Shown here: positions 8,347 through 17,000 of the stretch, in pieces | How the letters are laid out: every line of letters starts with the position of its first letter | Position numbering within the stretch: position 1 is the first letter of the stretch | Assembly (NCBI RefSeq): GCF_003112555.1 | Contig: NZ_BEWB01000002.1 | Span: 1-64,000 of the forward strand | Origin: Streptomyces coelicoflavus | Lineage (GTDB): Bacteria > Actinomycetota > Actinomycetes > Streptomycetales > Streptomycetaceae | Length of the DNA: 64,000 bases | Direction of reading: 5' to 3' | Translations under genes and position numbers: made by a program | The notes under the pieces: model-generated | Database searches by the model: none | The model's input: only the letters and a program-made list of their open reading frames with translations | Told to the model about the DNA's origin: nothing

Positions 8347-9693
8347 CTAGCCCAGGGCCTTGCCCGGGAGTTCCACCTTCGCGCCCAGCTCCACGAGCTT
8401 GTCCATGAAGTTCTCGTAGCCGCGGTTGATCAGGTCGATGCCGTGGACCCGGGAGGTGCCCTGGGCCGCGAGGGCGGCGATGAGGTACGAGAAGCCGCCG
8501 CGCAGGTCGGGGATGACCAGGTCGGCGCCCTCCAGCTTGGTCGGCCCGGAGACGACGGCCGAGTGCAGGAAGTTGCGCTGGCCGAAGCGGCAGTCGGAGC
8601 CGCCGAGGCACTCGCGGTAGAGCTGGATGTGGGCACCCATCTGGTTGAGCGCAGAGGTGAAGCCCAGCCGGGACTCGTAGACCGTCTCGTGGACGATGGA
8701 CAGGCCCGTGGCCTGGGTCAGGGCGACCACCAGGGGCTGCTGCCAGTCGGTCTGGAAACCGGGGTGCACGTCCGTCTCCAGGGCGATGGACTTCAGCCGG
8801 CCGCCCGGGTGCCAGAAGCGGATGCCCTCGTCGTCGATCTCGAACGCCCCGCCCACCTTCCGGAAGGTGTTCAGGAACGTCATCATCGAGCGCTGCTGGG
8901 CCCCGCGGACATACACGTTGCCCTCGGTGGCCAGCGCCGCGGAGGCCCAGGAGGCGGCCTCCAGGCGGTCCGAGAGGGCACGGTGGGTGTAGCCGCCCAG
9001 CTCGTCCACGCCCGTGACGCGGATCGTGCGGTCGGTGTCCATGGCGATGATCGCGCCCATTTTCTGCAGGACGCAGATCAGGTCCTCGATCTCGGGCTCC
9101 ACGGCCGCGTTGGACAGTTCCGTGACGCCCTCGGCGAGCACGGCGGTCAGCAGGACCTGCTCGGTGGCGCCGACGGACGGGTACGGCAGCCGGATCTTCG
9201 TGCCGCGCAGCCGCTGCGGGGCCTCCAGGTACTGGCCGTCCGCCCGCTTCTCGATCTTCGCGCCGAACTGCCGCAGCACCTCGAAGTGGAAGTCGATGGG
9301 GCGGCCGCCGATGTCGCAGCCGCCCAGACCCGGGATGAAGGCGTGCCCGAGACGGTGCAGCAACGGGCCGCAGAACAGGATCGGGATGCGCGACGAGCCC
9401 GCGTGGGCATCGATGTCGGCGACGTTCGCGCTCTCCACGTGGGAGGGGTCCATCACCAGCTCGCCGGGCTCCTCGCCCGGACGGACGGTCACCCCGTGCA
9501 GTTGCAGCAGTCCGCGTACGACCCGCACGTCGCGGATGTCCGGCACATTGCGCAGCCGGCTCGGCGCACTGCCCAGCAGGGCGGCCACCATGGCCTTCGG
9601 CACGAGGTTCTTCGCACCGCGGACCCGGATCTCGCCCTCCAGCGGGGTTCCGCCGTGGACAAGCAGTACGTCATCAGCGCCGTTGACGGTCAT
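8347..9693 (-). CDS. murA: UDP-N-acetylglucosamine 1-carboxyvinyltransferase
   Basis: First committed step of peptidoglycan synthesis: transfers enolpyruvate from PEP to UDP-GlcNAc in the cytoplasm. The 448-residue protein has the N-terminal RGAKNLVPKAMVAALL with the conserved Lys-Asn pair. The catalytic loop IPGLGGCDIGGRPIDFH (near 125) retains the Cys that fosfomycin alkylates, unlike the Asp of mycobacteria. PDLRGGFSYLIAAL lies near the C-terminus. Length fits the long actinobacterial form. It is convergent with hupA and divergent from yqgE; the 224-base gap at 9694-9917 holds both promoters. Confidence 0.95.
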   Translation of the reverse strand: MTVNGADDVLLVHGGTPLEGEIRVRGAKNLVPKAMVAALLGSAPSRLRNVPDIRDVRVVRGLLQLHGVTVRPGEEPGELVMDPSHVESANVADIDAHAGSSRIPILFCGPLLHRLGHAFIPGLGGCDIGGRPIDFHFEVLRQFGAKIEKRADGQYLEAPQRLRGTKIRLPYPSVGATEQVLLTAVLAEGVTELSNAAVEPEIEDLICVLQKMGAIIAMDTDRTIRVTGVDELGGYTHRALSDRLEAASWASAALATEGNVYVRGAQQRSMMTFLNTFRKVGGAFEIDDEGIRFWHPGGRLKSIALETDVHPGFQTDWQQPLVVALTQATGLSIVHETVYESRLGFTSALNQMGAHIQLYRECLGGSDCRFGQRNFLHSAVVSGPTKLEGADLVIPDLRGGFSYLIAALAAQGTSRVHGIDLINRGYENFMDKLVELGAKVELPGKALG

Positions 9694-9917
9694 GAATCTC
9701 GCGTTCCGTGGGGTTGGGCAGGGGCCAGAAGGGAAAGGGTAATCGTCTTGTACCCCCCTTCAGGGCGCCTCCGCACGGTCGGACAACGTCATGGATTTGT
9801 CACAACACGCGGTGTTCACCGGCGCGTACGGGGGGTCACGACTCGGGGGCGTGCGCGGGTGCGTGTTCACCCCCGTGCCCTCGATTGCCTCCCCACGGAA
9901 GGGGAACATGCGGGATC

Positions 9918-10499
9918 ATGTCTGGCATGACCGAGGTGTCCTCGCTCACGGGGCGGCTGCTCGTGGCAACGCCCGCCCTGGCGGACCCGAACTTCGAGCG
10001 TGCGGTGGTGCTCCTTCTCGACCACGACGAGGAGGGCTCCCTCGGTGTCGTCCTCAACCGTCCCACACCGGTCGACGTCGGCGACATCCTGGAGGACTGG
10101 GCGGACCTGGCCGGCGAGCCGGGCGTCGTCTTCCAGGGCGGCCCGGTCTCCCTGGACTCGGCCCTCGGCGTCGCCGTCGTCCCCGGCGGGGCGTCCGGCG
10201 AGCGGGCGCCGCTGGGCTGGCGCCGGGTGCACGGCGCGATCGGCCTGGTCGACCTGGAGGCCCCGCCGGAGCTGCTGGCGTCCGCCGTGGGCGCCCTGCG
10301 GATCTTCGCCGGGTACGCGGGCTGGGGGCCGGGCCAGCTGGAGGACGAGCTGACCGAGGGCGCCTGGTACGTGGTCGAGTCCGAGCCCGGCGACGTCTCC
10401 TCGCCGTTCCCCGAGAGACTCTGGCGCGAGGTGCTGCGCCGCCAGCGGGGCGACCTGGCGATGGTGGCGACGTACCCGGACGACCCGTCGCTCAACTGA
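9918..10499 (+). CDS. YqgE/AlgH family protein (DUF179)
   Basis: A 193-residue protein of the YqgE/AlgH family. Seen are LTGRLLVATPALADPNFERAVVLL at the start, GSLGVVLNRPT (near 40), VFQGGPV (near 70) and FAGYAGWGPGQLEDEL (near 135). These are the family's most conserved blocks. The biochemical role is unknown; AlgH was first linked to alginate regulation in Pseudomonas, but the fold gives no enzyme activity. Two closely spaced ATGs (9918 and 9927) are both possible. It is followed after 30 bases by the DUF3039 gene, probably co-transcribed. Confidence 0.85.
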   Translation: MSGMTEVSSLTGRLLVATPALADPNFERAVVLLLDHDEEGSLGVVLNRPTPVDVGDILEDWADLAGEPGVVFQGGPVSLDSALGVAVVPGGASGERAPLGWRRVHGAIGLVDLEAPPELLASAVGALRIFAGYAGWGPGQLEDELTEGAWYVVESEPGDVSSPFPERLWREVLRRQRGDLAMVATYPDDPSLN

Positions 10500-10529
10500 A
10501 GCGTGTGAGCTTCAGTACCCTTGGCGGTT

Positions 10530-10814
10530 ATGAGCACTCTCGAGCCCGAGCGCGGGACAGGTACGGGAACCCTCGTCGAGCCGACGCCGCAGACGTCCCA
10601 CGGCGACGGCGACCACGAGCGCTTCGCGCATTACGTCCAGAAGGACAAGATCATGGCGAGCGCCCTCGACGGCACCCCCGTCGTGGCGCTGTGCGGCAAG
10701 GTCTGGGTGCCGGGCCGCGATCCGAAGAAGTACCCCGTCTGCCCCATGTGCAAGGAGATCTACGAGTCCATGAACGGCGGCGGGGACGAGGGCAAGGGCG
10801 GCGACAAGAAGTAG
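10530..10814 (+). CDS. DUF3039 small zinc-ribbon-like protein
   Basis: A 94-residue actinobacterial protein. The N-terminus is acidic and variable; the conserved part is HERFAHYVQKDKIMAS, then VVALCGKVWVPGRDPKKYPVCPMCKEIYE. The Cys of ALCG together with CPMC forms a likely zinc knuckle. A Gly/Lys/Asp-rich tail follows. Function unknown. It follows yqgE closely and is ended by a strong hairpin at 10850. Confidence 0.8.
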   Translation: MSTLEPERGTGTGTLVEPTPQTSHGDGDHERFAHYVQKDKIMASALDGTPVVALCGKVWVPGRDPKKYPVCPMCKEIYESMNGGGDEGKGGDKK

Positions 10815-10849
10815 CGCCTCTGCCCGTACGGACCTCTCAGAACTTCCCG

Positions 10850-10889
10850 AAGGCCCCCGGAGTGTGCCCGCGCGCACTCCGGGGGCCTT
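10850..10889 (+). terminator. Terminator after DUF3039 gene
   Basis: Perfect 15-base arms AAGGCCCCCGGAGTG (10850-10864) and its complement (10875-10889) with a 10-base loop, before the ABC transporter operon. Confidence 0.88.
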
Positions 10890-10957
10890 CGTGCGTCCGG
10901 GCCGAGCCCGAACTCGGCCGGGGCTGAGCCGGGGCTGATCAACAAAGAGGTTTACGA

Positions 10958-11001
10958 ACTGGTTCAGACCTCTTGTGGACAGGTTCATGTCTCCCTACGC
11001 T
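10958..11001 (+). promoter_or_regulatory. dre-like operator overlapping a promoter
   Basis: ACTGGTTCAGACCTCT at 10958-10973 matches the DasR operator consensus ACTGGTCTAGACCACT at 13 of 16 positions. It abuts a promoter: -35 TTGTGG (10973-10978), 17-base spacer, -10 TACGCT (10996-11001). DasR is the GntR-family repressor of chitin and GlcNAc genes, relieved by glucosamine-6-phosphate. Its presence ahead of a sugar importer and hexosaminidase fits. Binding is inferred. Confidence 0.6.
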
Positions 11002-11068
11002 CCTGGGTGTTGTGCAGAGCGAAACCGTCATTGCATATGTTGCAACGCACGCCCGGAGGAAAGACTCC

Positions 11069-12367
11069 ATGAAGCTCGCCCCCCGCCTGGCCGTACTGCT
11101 GGCCGCGGCCGTCGTCGCCGCGACCGCCTGCGCACCCCAGACGTCCGACAACTCCTCCTCCGGCAAGGACGAGAAGAGCGGCACGCTGCGCGTCTGGCTG
11201 TTCCAGGAGGTCAACACCAAGCCGAAGGAAAAGGTCGTCGACGCCGTCCTGGCCGACTTCGAGAAGGCGCACGAGGGCACGAAGGTCGACGTCGAGTACA
11301 TCCCCGTCGAGACCCGCGCCCAGCGCATCAAGGCCGCCTTCAACGACCCGAAGTCCGCCCCCGACGTCATCGAGTTCGGCAACACCGACACCGCGGGATA
11401 CGTCAAGGACGGCGGACTCGCCGACATATCGGAGGAGTTCGCGGCCTGGGACGAGGCCAAGGACACCGACCCCACCGCCCGCCAGTCCGTCACCGTGGAC
11501 GGCAAGGTCTACGGCGCCCCCTACTTCGTCGGCGTCCGCGCCCTGTACTACCGCACCGACGTCTTCGACGAGCTGGGTCTCGAACCCCCCAAGTCGCTGG
11601 CGGAGCTGGCGTCCACCGCCAAGAAGGTGCACGCCGCGAAGCCCGACCTCTACGGCATCGCGGTCGGCGGCGCCTACACCTACGGCGCGATGCCCTTCAT
11701 CTGGGCGAACGGCGGCGAACTCGCCACCGGCAAGGGCGGCTCCTACGCCGCCGCCATCGACAGCGCCGCCGCCCGGAAGGGCATCAAGGCGTACACCTCC
11801 CTCTTCGGGGACGACAACTGCCCCGCCGCCAAGTGCGCCGGCATGGGCGGCAACGACACCGTCACCGCCTTCGCCTCCGGCAAGGCGGCCATGGCCATCG
11901 GCGGCGACTTCAGCCACCAGGCCGTGGAGGCGGGCCAGGTGAAGGGCAAGTACGCGGTCGTGCCGCTGCCCGGCGTCGAGCCCGGCTCCATCGCCCCCGC
12001 CTTCGCGGGCGGCAACAACATCGGCGTCCTGAAGAGCACCTCGCACCGCACCCTCGCCGTCGACCTGATGAAGCGGCTCGCGTCGAAGAAGGCGCAGGGC
12101 GAACTGTTCGACGCGATGGGCTTCCTGCCGACCTTCGCGGACGTACGGCAGCAGGTCGCGGCGAAGGAACCGTTCGTGAAGCCGTTCGTCGACACGCTCG
12201 CCGCGGGCACGAAGTTCGTCCCGGCCTCTCCCGCGTGGGCGACGATCGACTCCTCGCAGGTGCTGCCGACGATGTTCCAGGAGGTGGTCAGCGGCAAGAA
12301 GGACGTGGGCGCTGCCGCTGGGGATGCCGCGAAGAAGATGGACGACGCGTTCGGCTCCGCCGGATGA
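11069..12367 (+). CDS. Sugar ABC transporter substrate-binding lipoprotein
   Basis: A 432-residue family-1 extracellular solute-binding lipoprotein. The signal peptide MKLAPRLAVLLAAAVVAAT ends in the lipobox ATAC, so Cys20 is the lipidated residue. The mature part shows SGTLRVWLFQEVNTKPKEKV, the VIEFGNTDTAGYVKDGGL block, and SPAWATIDSSQVLPTMFQEVVSGKK near the end, typical of oligosaccharide-binding proteins. CGGAGGA at 11054-11060 supports the ATG at 11069. It leads an operon with two permeases and a hexosaminidase. The substrate is probably N-acetylglucosamine or chitobiose-like sugars, inferred from the operon. No ATPase is encoded here; a shared ATPase such as MsiK would be needed. Confidence 0.88.
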   Translation: MKLAPRLAVLLAAAVVAATACAPQTSDNSSSGKDEKSGTLRVWLFQEVNTKPKEKVVDAVLADFEKAHEGTKVDVEYIPVETRAQRIKAAFNDPKSAPDVIEFGNTDTAGYVKDGGLADISEEFAAWDEAKDTDPTARQSVTVDGKVYGAPYFVGVRALYYRTDVFDELGLEPPKSLAELASTAKKVHAAKPDLYGIAVGGAYTYGAMPFIWANGGELATGKGGSYAAAIDSAAARKGIKAYTSLFGDDNCPAAKCAGMGGNDTVTAFASGKAAMAIGGDFSHQAVEAGQVKGKYAVVPLPGVEPGSIAPAFAGGNNIGVLKSTSHRTLAVDLMKRLASKKAQGELFDAMGFLPTFADVRQQVAAKEPFVKPFVDTLAAGTKFVPASPAWATIDSSQVLPTMFQEVVSGKKDVGAAAGDAAKKMDDAFGSAG

Positions 12368-13356
12368 GTGCAGCGCCCAGTAGCCCGGGGGGCGTTGTTC
12401 GTGGGCGGGTGCGGGAACGTCGTGGCTTGCCGCGCCCACGCGGCGGCAGCCGCACATCCAACACGGCCCCGCGCCCCTTCCGGGGCTCCTCCCGTACACC
12501 TTGGCTGTATCTCGCCCCCGCTCTTGTCGTCCTTGGTGGGCTGCTGGTCTACCCCGTCTACCAGCTCGGGCTGATCTCCTTCCTGGAGTACACGCAGGCT
12601 CAGGTCAGTGGTGGGGAGCCGACGACCTTCCAGGGGTTCGGGAACTACGCCGAGCTGTTCGGGGACGCGGAGTTCTGGCGGGTGCTGCTCGCCACCGTCG
12701 TGTTCGCAGGGGCCTGTGTCGTGTCGACGCTGGCGGTCGGGTGTGCGCTCGCCGTGCTGCTGACGCGGGTGCGGGCCCTGCCCCGGCTGGCGCTGATGCT
12801 GGCGGGGCTGGGCGCGTGGGCGACCCCGGCGGTCACCGGGTCGACGGTGTGGCTGCTGCTGTTCGACCCGGACTTCGGGCCGGTCAACCGGATGCTGGGC
12901 CTCGGCGACCACTCGTGGACGTACGGGCGCTACAGCGCCTTCCTGCTCGTGCTGCTCGAAGTGGTCTGGTGCTCCTTCCCGTTCGTCATGGTGACCGTCT
13001 ACGCCGGGATCCGGGCCGTGCCCTCCGAGGTGCTCGAGGCCGCCGCGCTCGACGGGGCCTCCCAGTGGCGGATCTGGCGCTCGGTGCTCGCGCCGATGCT
13101 CCGGCCGATCCTGGTGGTCGTGACCATCCAGTCGGTCATCTGGGACTTCAAGGTCTTCACCCAGATCTACGTCATGACGGGCGGCGGCGGCATCGCCGGC
13201 CAGAACATGGTCCTGAACGTCTACGCCTACCAGAAGGCCTTCGCGTCCTCGCAGTACAGCCTCGGCTCCGCGATCGGCGTCGTCATGCTGCTGATCCTGC
13301 TCGCCGTGACGCTGGTCTACCTGCGGCTGCTGCGCCGACAGGGGGAGGAGCTGTGA
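12364..13356 (+). CDS. Sugar ABC transporter permease (MalF type)
   Basis: An inner-membrane permease of 330 residues with six predicted helices, the first at WLYLAPALVVLGGLLVYPVY (near 48). The EAA loop that contacts the ATPase is EVLEAAALDGASQWRIWRSV (near 215). Its ATG overlaps the stop of the binding-protein gene (ATGA). The first 45 residues are Arg/Gly/Ser-rich and are encoded by a copy of the dispersed Streptomyces intergenic repeat (12398-12486). They are probably not part of the ancestral permease. Confidence 0.88.
   Translation: MSAAPSSPGGVVRGRVRERRGLPRPRGGSRTSNTAPRPFRGSSRTPWLYLAPALVVLGGLLVYPVYQLGLISFLEYTQAQVSGGEPTTFQGFGNYAELFGDAEFWRVLLATVVFAGACVVSTLAVGCALAVLLTRVRALPRLALMLAGLGAWATPAVTGSTVWLLLFDPDFGPVNRMLGLGDHSWTYGRYSAFLLVLLEVVWCSFPFVMVTVYAGIRAVPSEVLEAAALDGASQWRIWRSVLAPMLRPILVVVTIQSVIWDFKVFTQIYVMTGGGGIAGQNMVLNVYAYQKAFASSQYSLGSAIGVVMLLILLAVTLVYLRLLRRQGEEL
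12398..12486 (+). repeat. Intergenic-type repeat inside a permease gene
   Basis: The segment from GTTCGTGGGCGGGTGCGGGA to GCGCCCCTTCCGGGGCT, with CGCCCACGCGGCGG in the middle, resembles a dispersed repeat normally found between Streptomyces genes and shares its GCCCCGCGCCCCTT end with the copies at 8240 and 41218. Here it is translated in frame as the N-terminal tail of the permease. Confidence 0.55.
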
Positions 13357-14198
13357 ATCTTCCGCGCGCGCGTGTGCGCCGTCCGTGGCGGCTCGCGGCA
13401 GAGGCGTCCGCGCTGCTGATCGCCGTAGTGGTCGCCTTCCCGCTCTACTGGATGGTGCTGAGCGCCTTCAAACCGGCCGGGGAGATCGAGTCGAGCGAGC
13501 CCCGGCCCTGGACCCTGACCCCCTCGCTGGATTCCTTCCGGCGCGTCTTCGAACAGCAGGAATTCGGCCGCTACTTTCTCAACAGCCTGATCGTGGCGGG
13601 CTCCGTCGTGATCGCCTCGGCGCTGATCGCGTTCCTCGCGGCGACCGCGGTGACGCGTTTCCGGTTCCGTTTCCGGACCACCCTGATGATCATGTTCCTG
13701 GTGGCCCAGATGGTGCCCGTGGAAGCGCTCACGATCCCGTTGTTCTTCCTCATGCGGGACTTCGGCCAGCTGAACACCCTGGGTTCGCTGATCCTGCCGC
13801 ACATCGCCTTCTCGCTGCCGTTCGCGATCTGGATGCTGCGGGGCTTCGTGAAAGCCGTGCCGGAGGCCCTGGAGGAGGCCGCCTACATCGACGGGGCGAG
13901 CCGGAGCCGCTTTCTCTGGCAGATCCTTTTCCCGCTGGTCTTCCCGGGCCTCGTGGCCACCAGTGTCTTCTCCTTCATCTCGACCTGGAACGACTTCCTG
14001 TTCGCCAAGTCGTTCATCATCAGCGACACCTCCCAGTCGACGCTGCCGATGGCGCTGCTGGTCTTCTACAAGCCGGACGACCCCGACTGGGGCGGCGTCA
14101 TGGCCGCCTCCACGGTGATGACGATTCCGGTGCTGGTCTTCTTCGTACTCGTGCAACGACGACTCGTCTCCGGCCTCGGCGGAGCGGTAAAGGACTGA
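13353..14198 (+). CDS. Sugar ABC transporter permease (MalG type)
   Basis: Second permease, 281 residues and six predicted helices, starting with a GTG that overlaps the previous stop (GTGA). Recognisable parts are LYWMVLSAFKP (near 30), the EAA loop EALEEAAYIDGASRSRFLWQ (near 170) and a C-terminal VLVQRRLVSGLGGAVKD typical of MalG-like subunits. It pairs with the MalF-type subunit to import the sugar delivered by the lipoprotein. It is followed one base later by the hexosaminidase gene, so it is translationally coupled. Confidence 0.92.
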   Translation: MNLPRARVRRPWRLAAEASALLIAVVVAFPLYWMVLSAFKPAGEIESSEPRPWTLTPSLDSFRRVFEQQEFGRYFLNSLIVAGSVVIASALIAFLAATAVTRFRFRFRTTLMIMFLVAQMVPVEALTIPLFFLMRDFGQLNTLGSLILPHIAFSLPFAIWMLRGFVKAVPEALEEAAYIDGASRSRFLWQILFPLVFPGLVATSVFSFISTWNDFLFAKSFIISDTSQSTLPMALLVFYKPDDPDWGGVMAASTVMTIPVLVFFVLVQRRLVSGLGGAVKD

Positions 14199-14199
14199 C

Positions 14200-15813
14200 G
14201 TGAACGACGTTCTCCCCCAGCCCCAGCAGGTCTCGTCCCAGGGGGACGGCTTCTTCGACCTCGGCCCGGACACCGCCCTGGTGGCCGGCGAGGGCACCGG
14301 GCGCACCGAGCGCTGGCTGCGCGCCACGCTGGGCGCCGCCACCGGGCTGCCACTGGCGCCCGGAGCGGGCGGCGGCGGCGCCATCCGCCTCGCCCTCGAC
14401 GCCGGACTGCCCGACGAGGGCTACCGCCTGGTCGTCGCCCCGGAGGGCGTGCACCTCACCGGCGGCGACGCGGCCGGCCTCTTCTGGGGCGCCCAGACGC
14501 TGCGCCAGCTGCTCGGCCCGGACGCCTTCCGGCGGGCCCCGCTGCCCGACCGCCGCTGGCGGCTGCCGCTGGTCCGCGTCGAGGACGCGCCCCGCTTCCG
14601 CTGGCGCGGCCTGATGCTGGACGTCGCCCGGCACTTCATGCCCAAGGACGGCGTCCTGCGCTACCTGGACCTGATGGCCGCGCACAAACTCAACGTCCTG
14701 CACTTCCACCTGACGGACGACCAGGGCTGGCGCGTGGAGATCACCCGCCACCCGAAGCTCACCGAGACCGGCTCCTGGCGGTCGCGCACGAAATACGGCC
14801 ACCGCGCCTCACCGCTGTGGGAGGACAAACCGCACGGCGGTTACTACACCCAGGACGACATCCGGGAGATCGTCGCCTACGCCGCCGAACGGCACATCAC
14901 CGTCGTCCCCGAAATCGACGTGCCCGGACACTCGCAGGCCGCCATCGCCGCGTATCCGGAACTCGGCAACACGGATGTGATCGACACCGGCGCGCTGTCC
15001 GTCTGGGACACCTGGGGCGTCTCCCCGAACGTACTCGCCCCCACGGAGGCCGTGCTGCGCTTCTACGAGGGCGTGTTCGAGGAACTGCTGGAGCTTTTCC
15101 CGTCGGAGTTCGTCCACATCGGCGGTGACGAATGTCCCAAGGAGCAGTGGCGGGCGTCGGCCACCGCACAGGCGCGCATCGAGGAACTCGCCCTCGCGAA
15201 CGAGGACGAACTCCAGGCCTGGATCATCCAGCACTTCGACACCTGGCTCACCCAGCGCGGGCGCCGGCTCATCGGCTGGGACGAGATCCTGGAGGGCGGA
15301 CTGGCCAAGGGTGCGGCCGTGGCCTCCTGGCGCGGTTACGCGGGCGGGGTCGCCGCCGCGCGCGCCGGACACGACGTCGTGATGTGCCCCGAGCAGCAGG
15401 TGTACCTGGACCACCGGCAGGCCCCGGGCGAGGACGAACCCGTGCCGATCGGCTTCGTGCGCACCCTGGAGGACGTCTACCGGTTCGAACCGGTTCCCGC
15501 CGAACTGACGCCGGACGAGTCCGGACACGTGATCGGCACCCAGGCGAACGTGTGGACCGAGGTGATGGAGAACCAGGGACGCGTGGACTACCAGGTGTTC
15601 CCCAGGCTCGCCGCCTTCGCCGAGGTCGCCTGGAGCGCCCTGCCGGCCCCGGCCGACCGGGACTACGCCGCCTTCGAACGGCGGATGGCCGCCCACTACC
15701 GGCGCCTCGACGCGCTGGGCGTCGGCTACCGGCCGCCCGCCGGCCCGCTGCCCTGGCAGCAGCGGCCCGGTGTGCTCGGCCGGCCGATCGACGGACCGCC
15801 GCCGAACAAGTAG
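14200..15813 (+). CDS. GH20 beta-N-acetylhexosaminidase
   Basis: Hydrolyses terminal GlcNAc from chitooligosaccharides by substrate-assisted catalysis. The 537-residue protein has a GH20b-like N-terminal domain (residues 1-120) and a GH20 barrel. FRWRGLMLDVARHFMPKD opens the barrel, FHLTDDQGWRVEI follows, and the catalytic Asp-Glu pair is in VHIGGDECPKEQW (near 308). No signal peptide is seen, so it probably acts in the cytoplasm on imported chitobiose. This fits its place as last gene of the importer operon. GTG start with TGACGTGA overlap context. Control by DasR is inferred from the operator at 10958. Confidence 0.93.
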   Translation: MNDVLPQPQQVSSQGDGFFDLGPDTALVAGEGTGRTERWLRATLGAATGLPLAPGAGGGGAIRLALDAGLPDEGYRLVVAPEGVHLTGGDAAGLFWGAQTLRQLLGPDAFRRAPLPDRRWRLPLVRVEDAPRFRWRGLMLDVARHFMPKDGVLRYLDLMAAHKLNVLHFHLTDDQGWRVEITRHPKLTETGSWRSRTKYGHRASPLWEDKPHGGYYTQDDIREIVAYAAERHITVVPEIDVPGHSQAAIAAYPELGNTDVIDTGALSVWDTWGVSPNVLAPTEAVLRFYEGVFEELLELFPSEFVHIGGDECPKEQWRASATAQARIEELALANEDELQAWIIQHFDTWLTQRGRRLIGWDEILEGGLAKGAAVASWRGYAGGVAAARAGHDVVMCPEQQVYLDHRQAPGEDEPVPIGFVRTLEDVYRFEPVPAELTPDESGHVIGTQANVWTEVMENQGRVDYQVFPRLAAFAEVAWSALPAPADRDYAAFERRMAAHYRRLDALGVGYRPPAGPLPWQQRPGVLGRPIDGPPPNK

Positions 15814-16046
15814 GAAAACACCGGACGGTTGACGAACAACAGCACACAGAGCACAACACAGAACGCGAAAGACCCCTAAACGTCGCCGAAGAGTGGCAAC
15901 TCGTGCGCATCGCGCGTAGCACCGATCGCCGGAGATCCCGTGTGAAAACGGACCATCCCGTCGACGAGGTGGGCGAATGCCTCCTAGCGGACCCGTGCGT
16001 TCGGGCCCTGCGAAGATGTGCCAGAGTTGCCACGTCCGCCCTGTCA

Positions 16047-16063
16047 GGCCGTACGGTACGGCC
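16047..16063. promoter_or_regulatory. Palindrome upstream of the Mo-hydroxylase-type operon
   Basis: GGCCGTACGGTACGGCC: eight-base perfect arms around one central G, about 45 bases before the first gene. It could be an operator or a hairpin in the leader. No regulator gene is adjacent. The remaining bases from 15814 to 16046 carry no gene that I can support. Confidence 0.4.
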
Positions 16064-16106
16064 ACATGGGCGGGACCAGGTGGGACAGCGGGAAGGGGCA
16101 GTCGGT

Positions 16107-17000
16107 TTGACCACGCACGCACCGCAGGCGGCGCAGGCCGTCACGCTGCCCACGACACTGGACGAGGCCGTGGCGGCGCTCGCCGCGATGCCCGCGGCCG
16201 TCCCGGTGGCGGGCGGCACCGACCTGATGGCGGCCGTCAACTCCGGGCAGCTCAGACCCGCCGCGCTGGTGGGCCTCGGCCGGATCAGCGAGATCCGCGG
16301 CTGGCAGTACCAGGACGGGCACGCCCTGCTCGGCGCGGGCCTCACCCACGCCCGTATGGGCCGCCCCGACTTCGCCGCGCTCATCCCGGCGCTCGCCGCC
16401 GCCGCGCGCGCCGCCGGACCGCCGCAGATCCGCAACGCGGGGACCCTGGGCGGCAACATCGCCTCGGCCGCCCCCACCGGGGACGCGCTGCCGGTGCTCG
16501 CCGCGCTGGAGGCGACGCTGATCATCGCGGGCCCGGACGGGGCCCGGCGGGAGGTGCCGGTCTCGCACCTGCTGGCCGGCATGGAGATGCTCCGCGCGGG
16601 CGAGCTGATCGGCTACGTGCGCGTGCCGCTGCTGCACGCGCCGCAGGTCTTCCTCAAGGCCACCGGCCGCACCGGCCCCGGCCGCGCGACGGCCTCCGTG
16701 GCGCTGGTCCTCGACCCGGCCCGGCGCGGCGTCCGGTGCGCGGTGGGCGCCATCGCGCCGATGCCGCTGCGGCCCCTGGAGGCCGAGCAGTGGGTGGCCT
16801 CGCTCATCGACTGGGACAACGGCCGCGCCGTCGTCCCGGAGGCGCTGCACGGCTTCGGCGAGTACGTCGCCGCGGCCTGCATCCCCGACGAGCCCCCGGC
16901 CGAGGACGGCTCCGTGCCGCCACTGCCGCCCGCGGTACTGCACCTGCGGCGCACCGTCGCCGCGCTGGCCCGACGAGCACTGGGGAGGGCACTGTCGTGA
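16107..17000 (+). CDS. FAD-binding (medium) subunit, xanthine dehydrogenase family
   Basis: A 297-residue CoxM/XdhB-type subunit that would pass electrons from the Fe-S subunit to NAD or another acceptor through FAD. Visible are AAVPVAGGTDLMAAVNSG (FAD pyrophosphate loop, near 35), LGAGLTHARM, PQIRNAGTLGGNIASAAPTGDALPVLAALE (second FAD motif, near 115) and a normal C-terminal domain. These motifs are intact. The start is TTG at 16107, with GGAAGGGG at 16091-16098; a GTG at 16080 is the alternative. It overlaps the next gene by four bases (GTGA). Confidence 0.88.
   Translation: MTTHAPQAAQAVTLPTTLDEAVAALAAMPAAVPVAGGTDLMAAVNSGQLRPAALVGLGRISEIRGWQYQDGHALLGAGLTHARMGRPDFAALIPALAAAARAAGPPQIRNAGTLGGNIASAAPTGDALPVLAALEATLIIAGPDGARREVPVSHLLAGMEMLRAGELIGYVRVPLLHAPQVFLKATGRTGPGRATASVALVLDPARRGVRCAVGAIAPMPLRPLEAEQWVASLIDWDNGRAVVPEALHGFGEYVAAACIPDEPPAEDGSVPPLPPAVLHLRRTVAALARRALGRALS

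Noticed and set aside
8347..9693. Fosfomycin-resistant MurA (Cys to Asp)
   Set aside because: The loop reads GLGGCDIGGRP; the Cys is present, so the mycobacterial-type change is absent.
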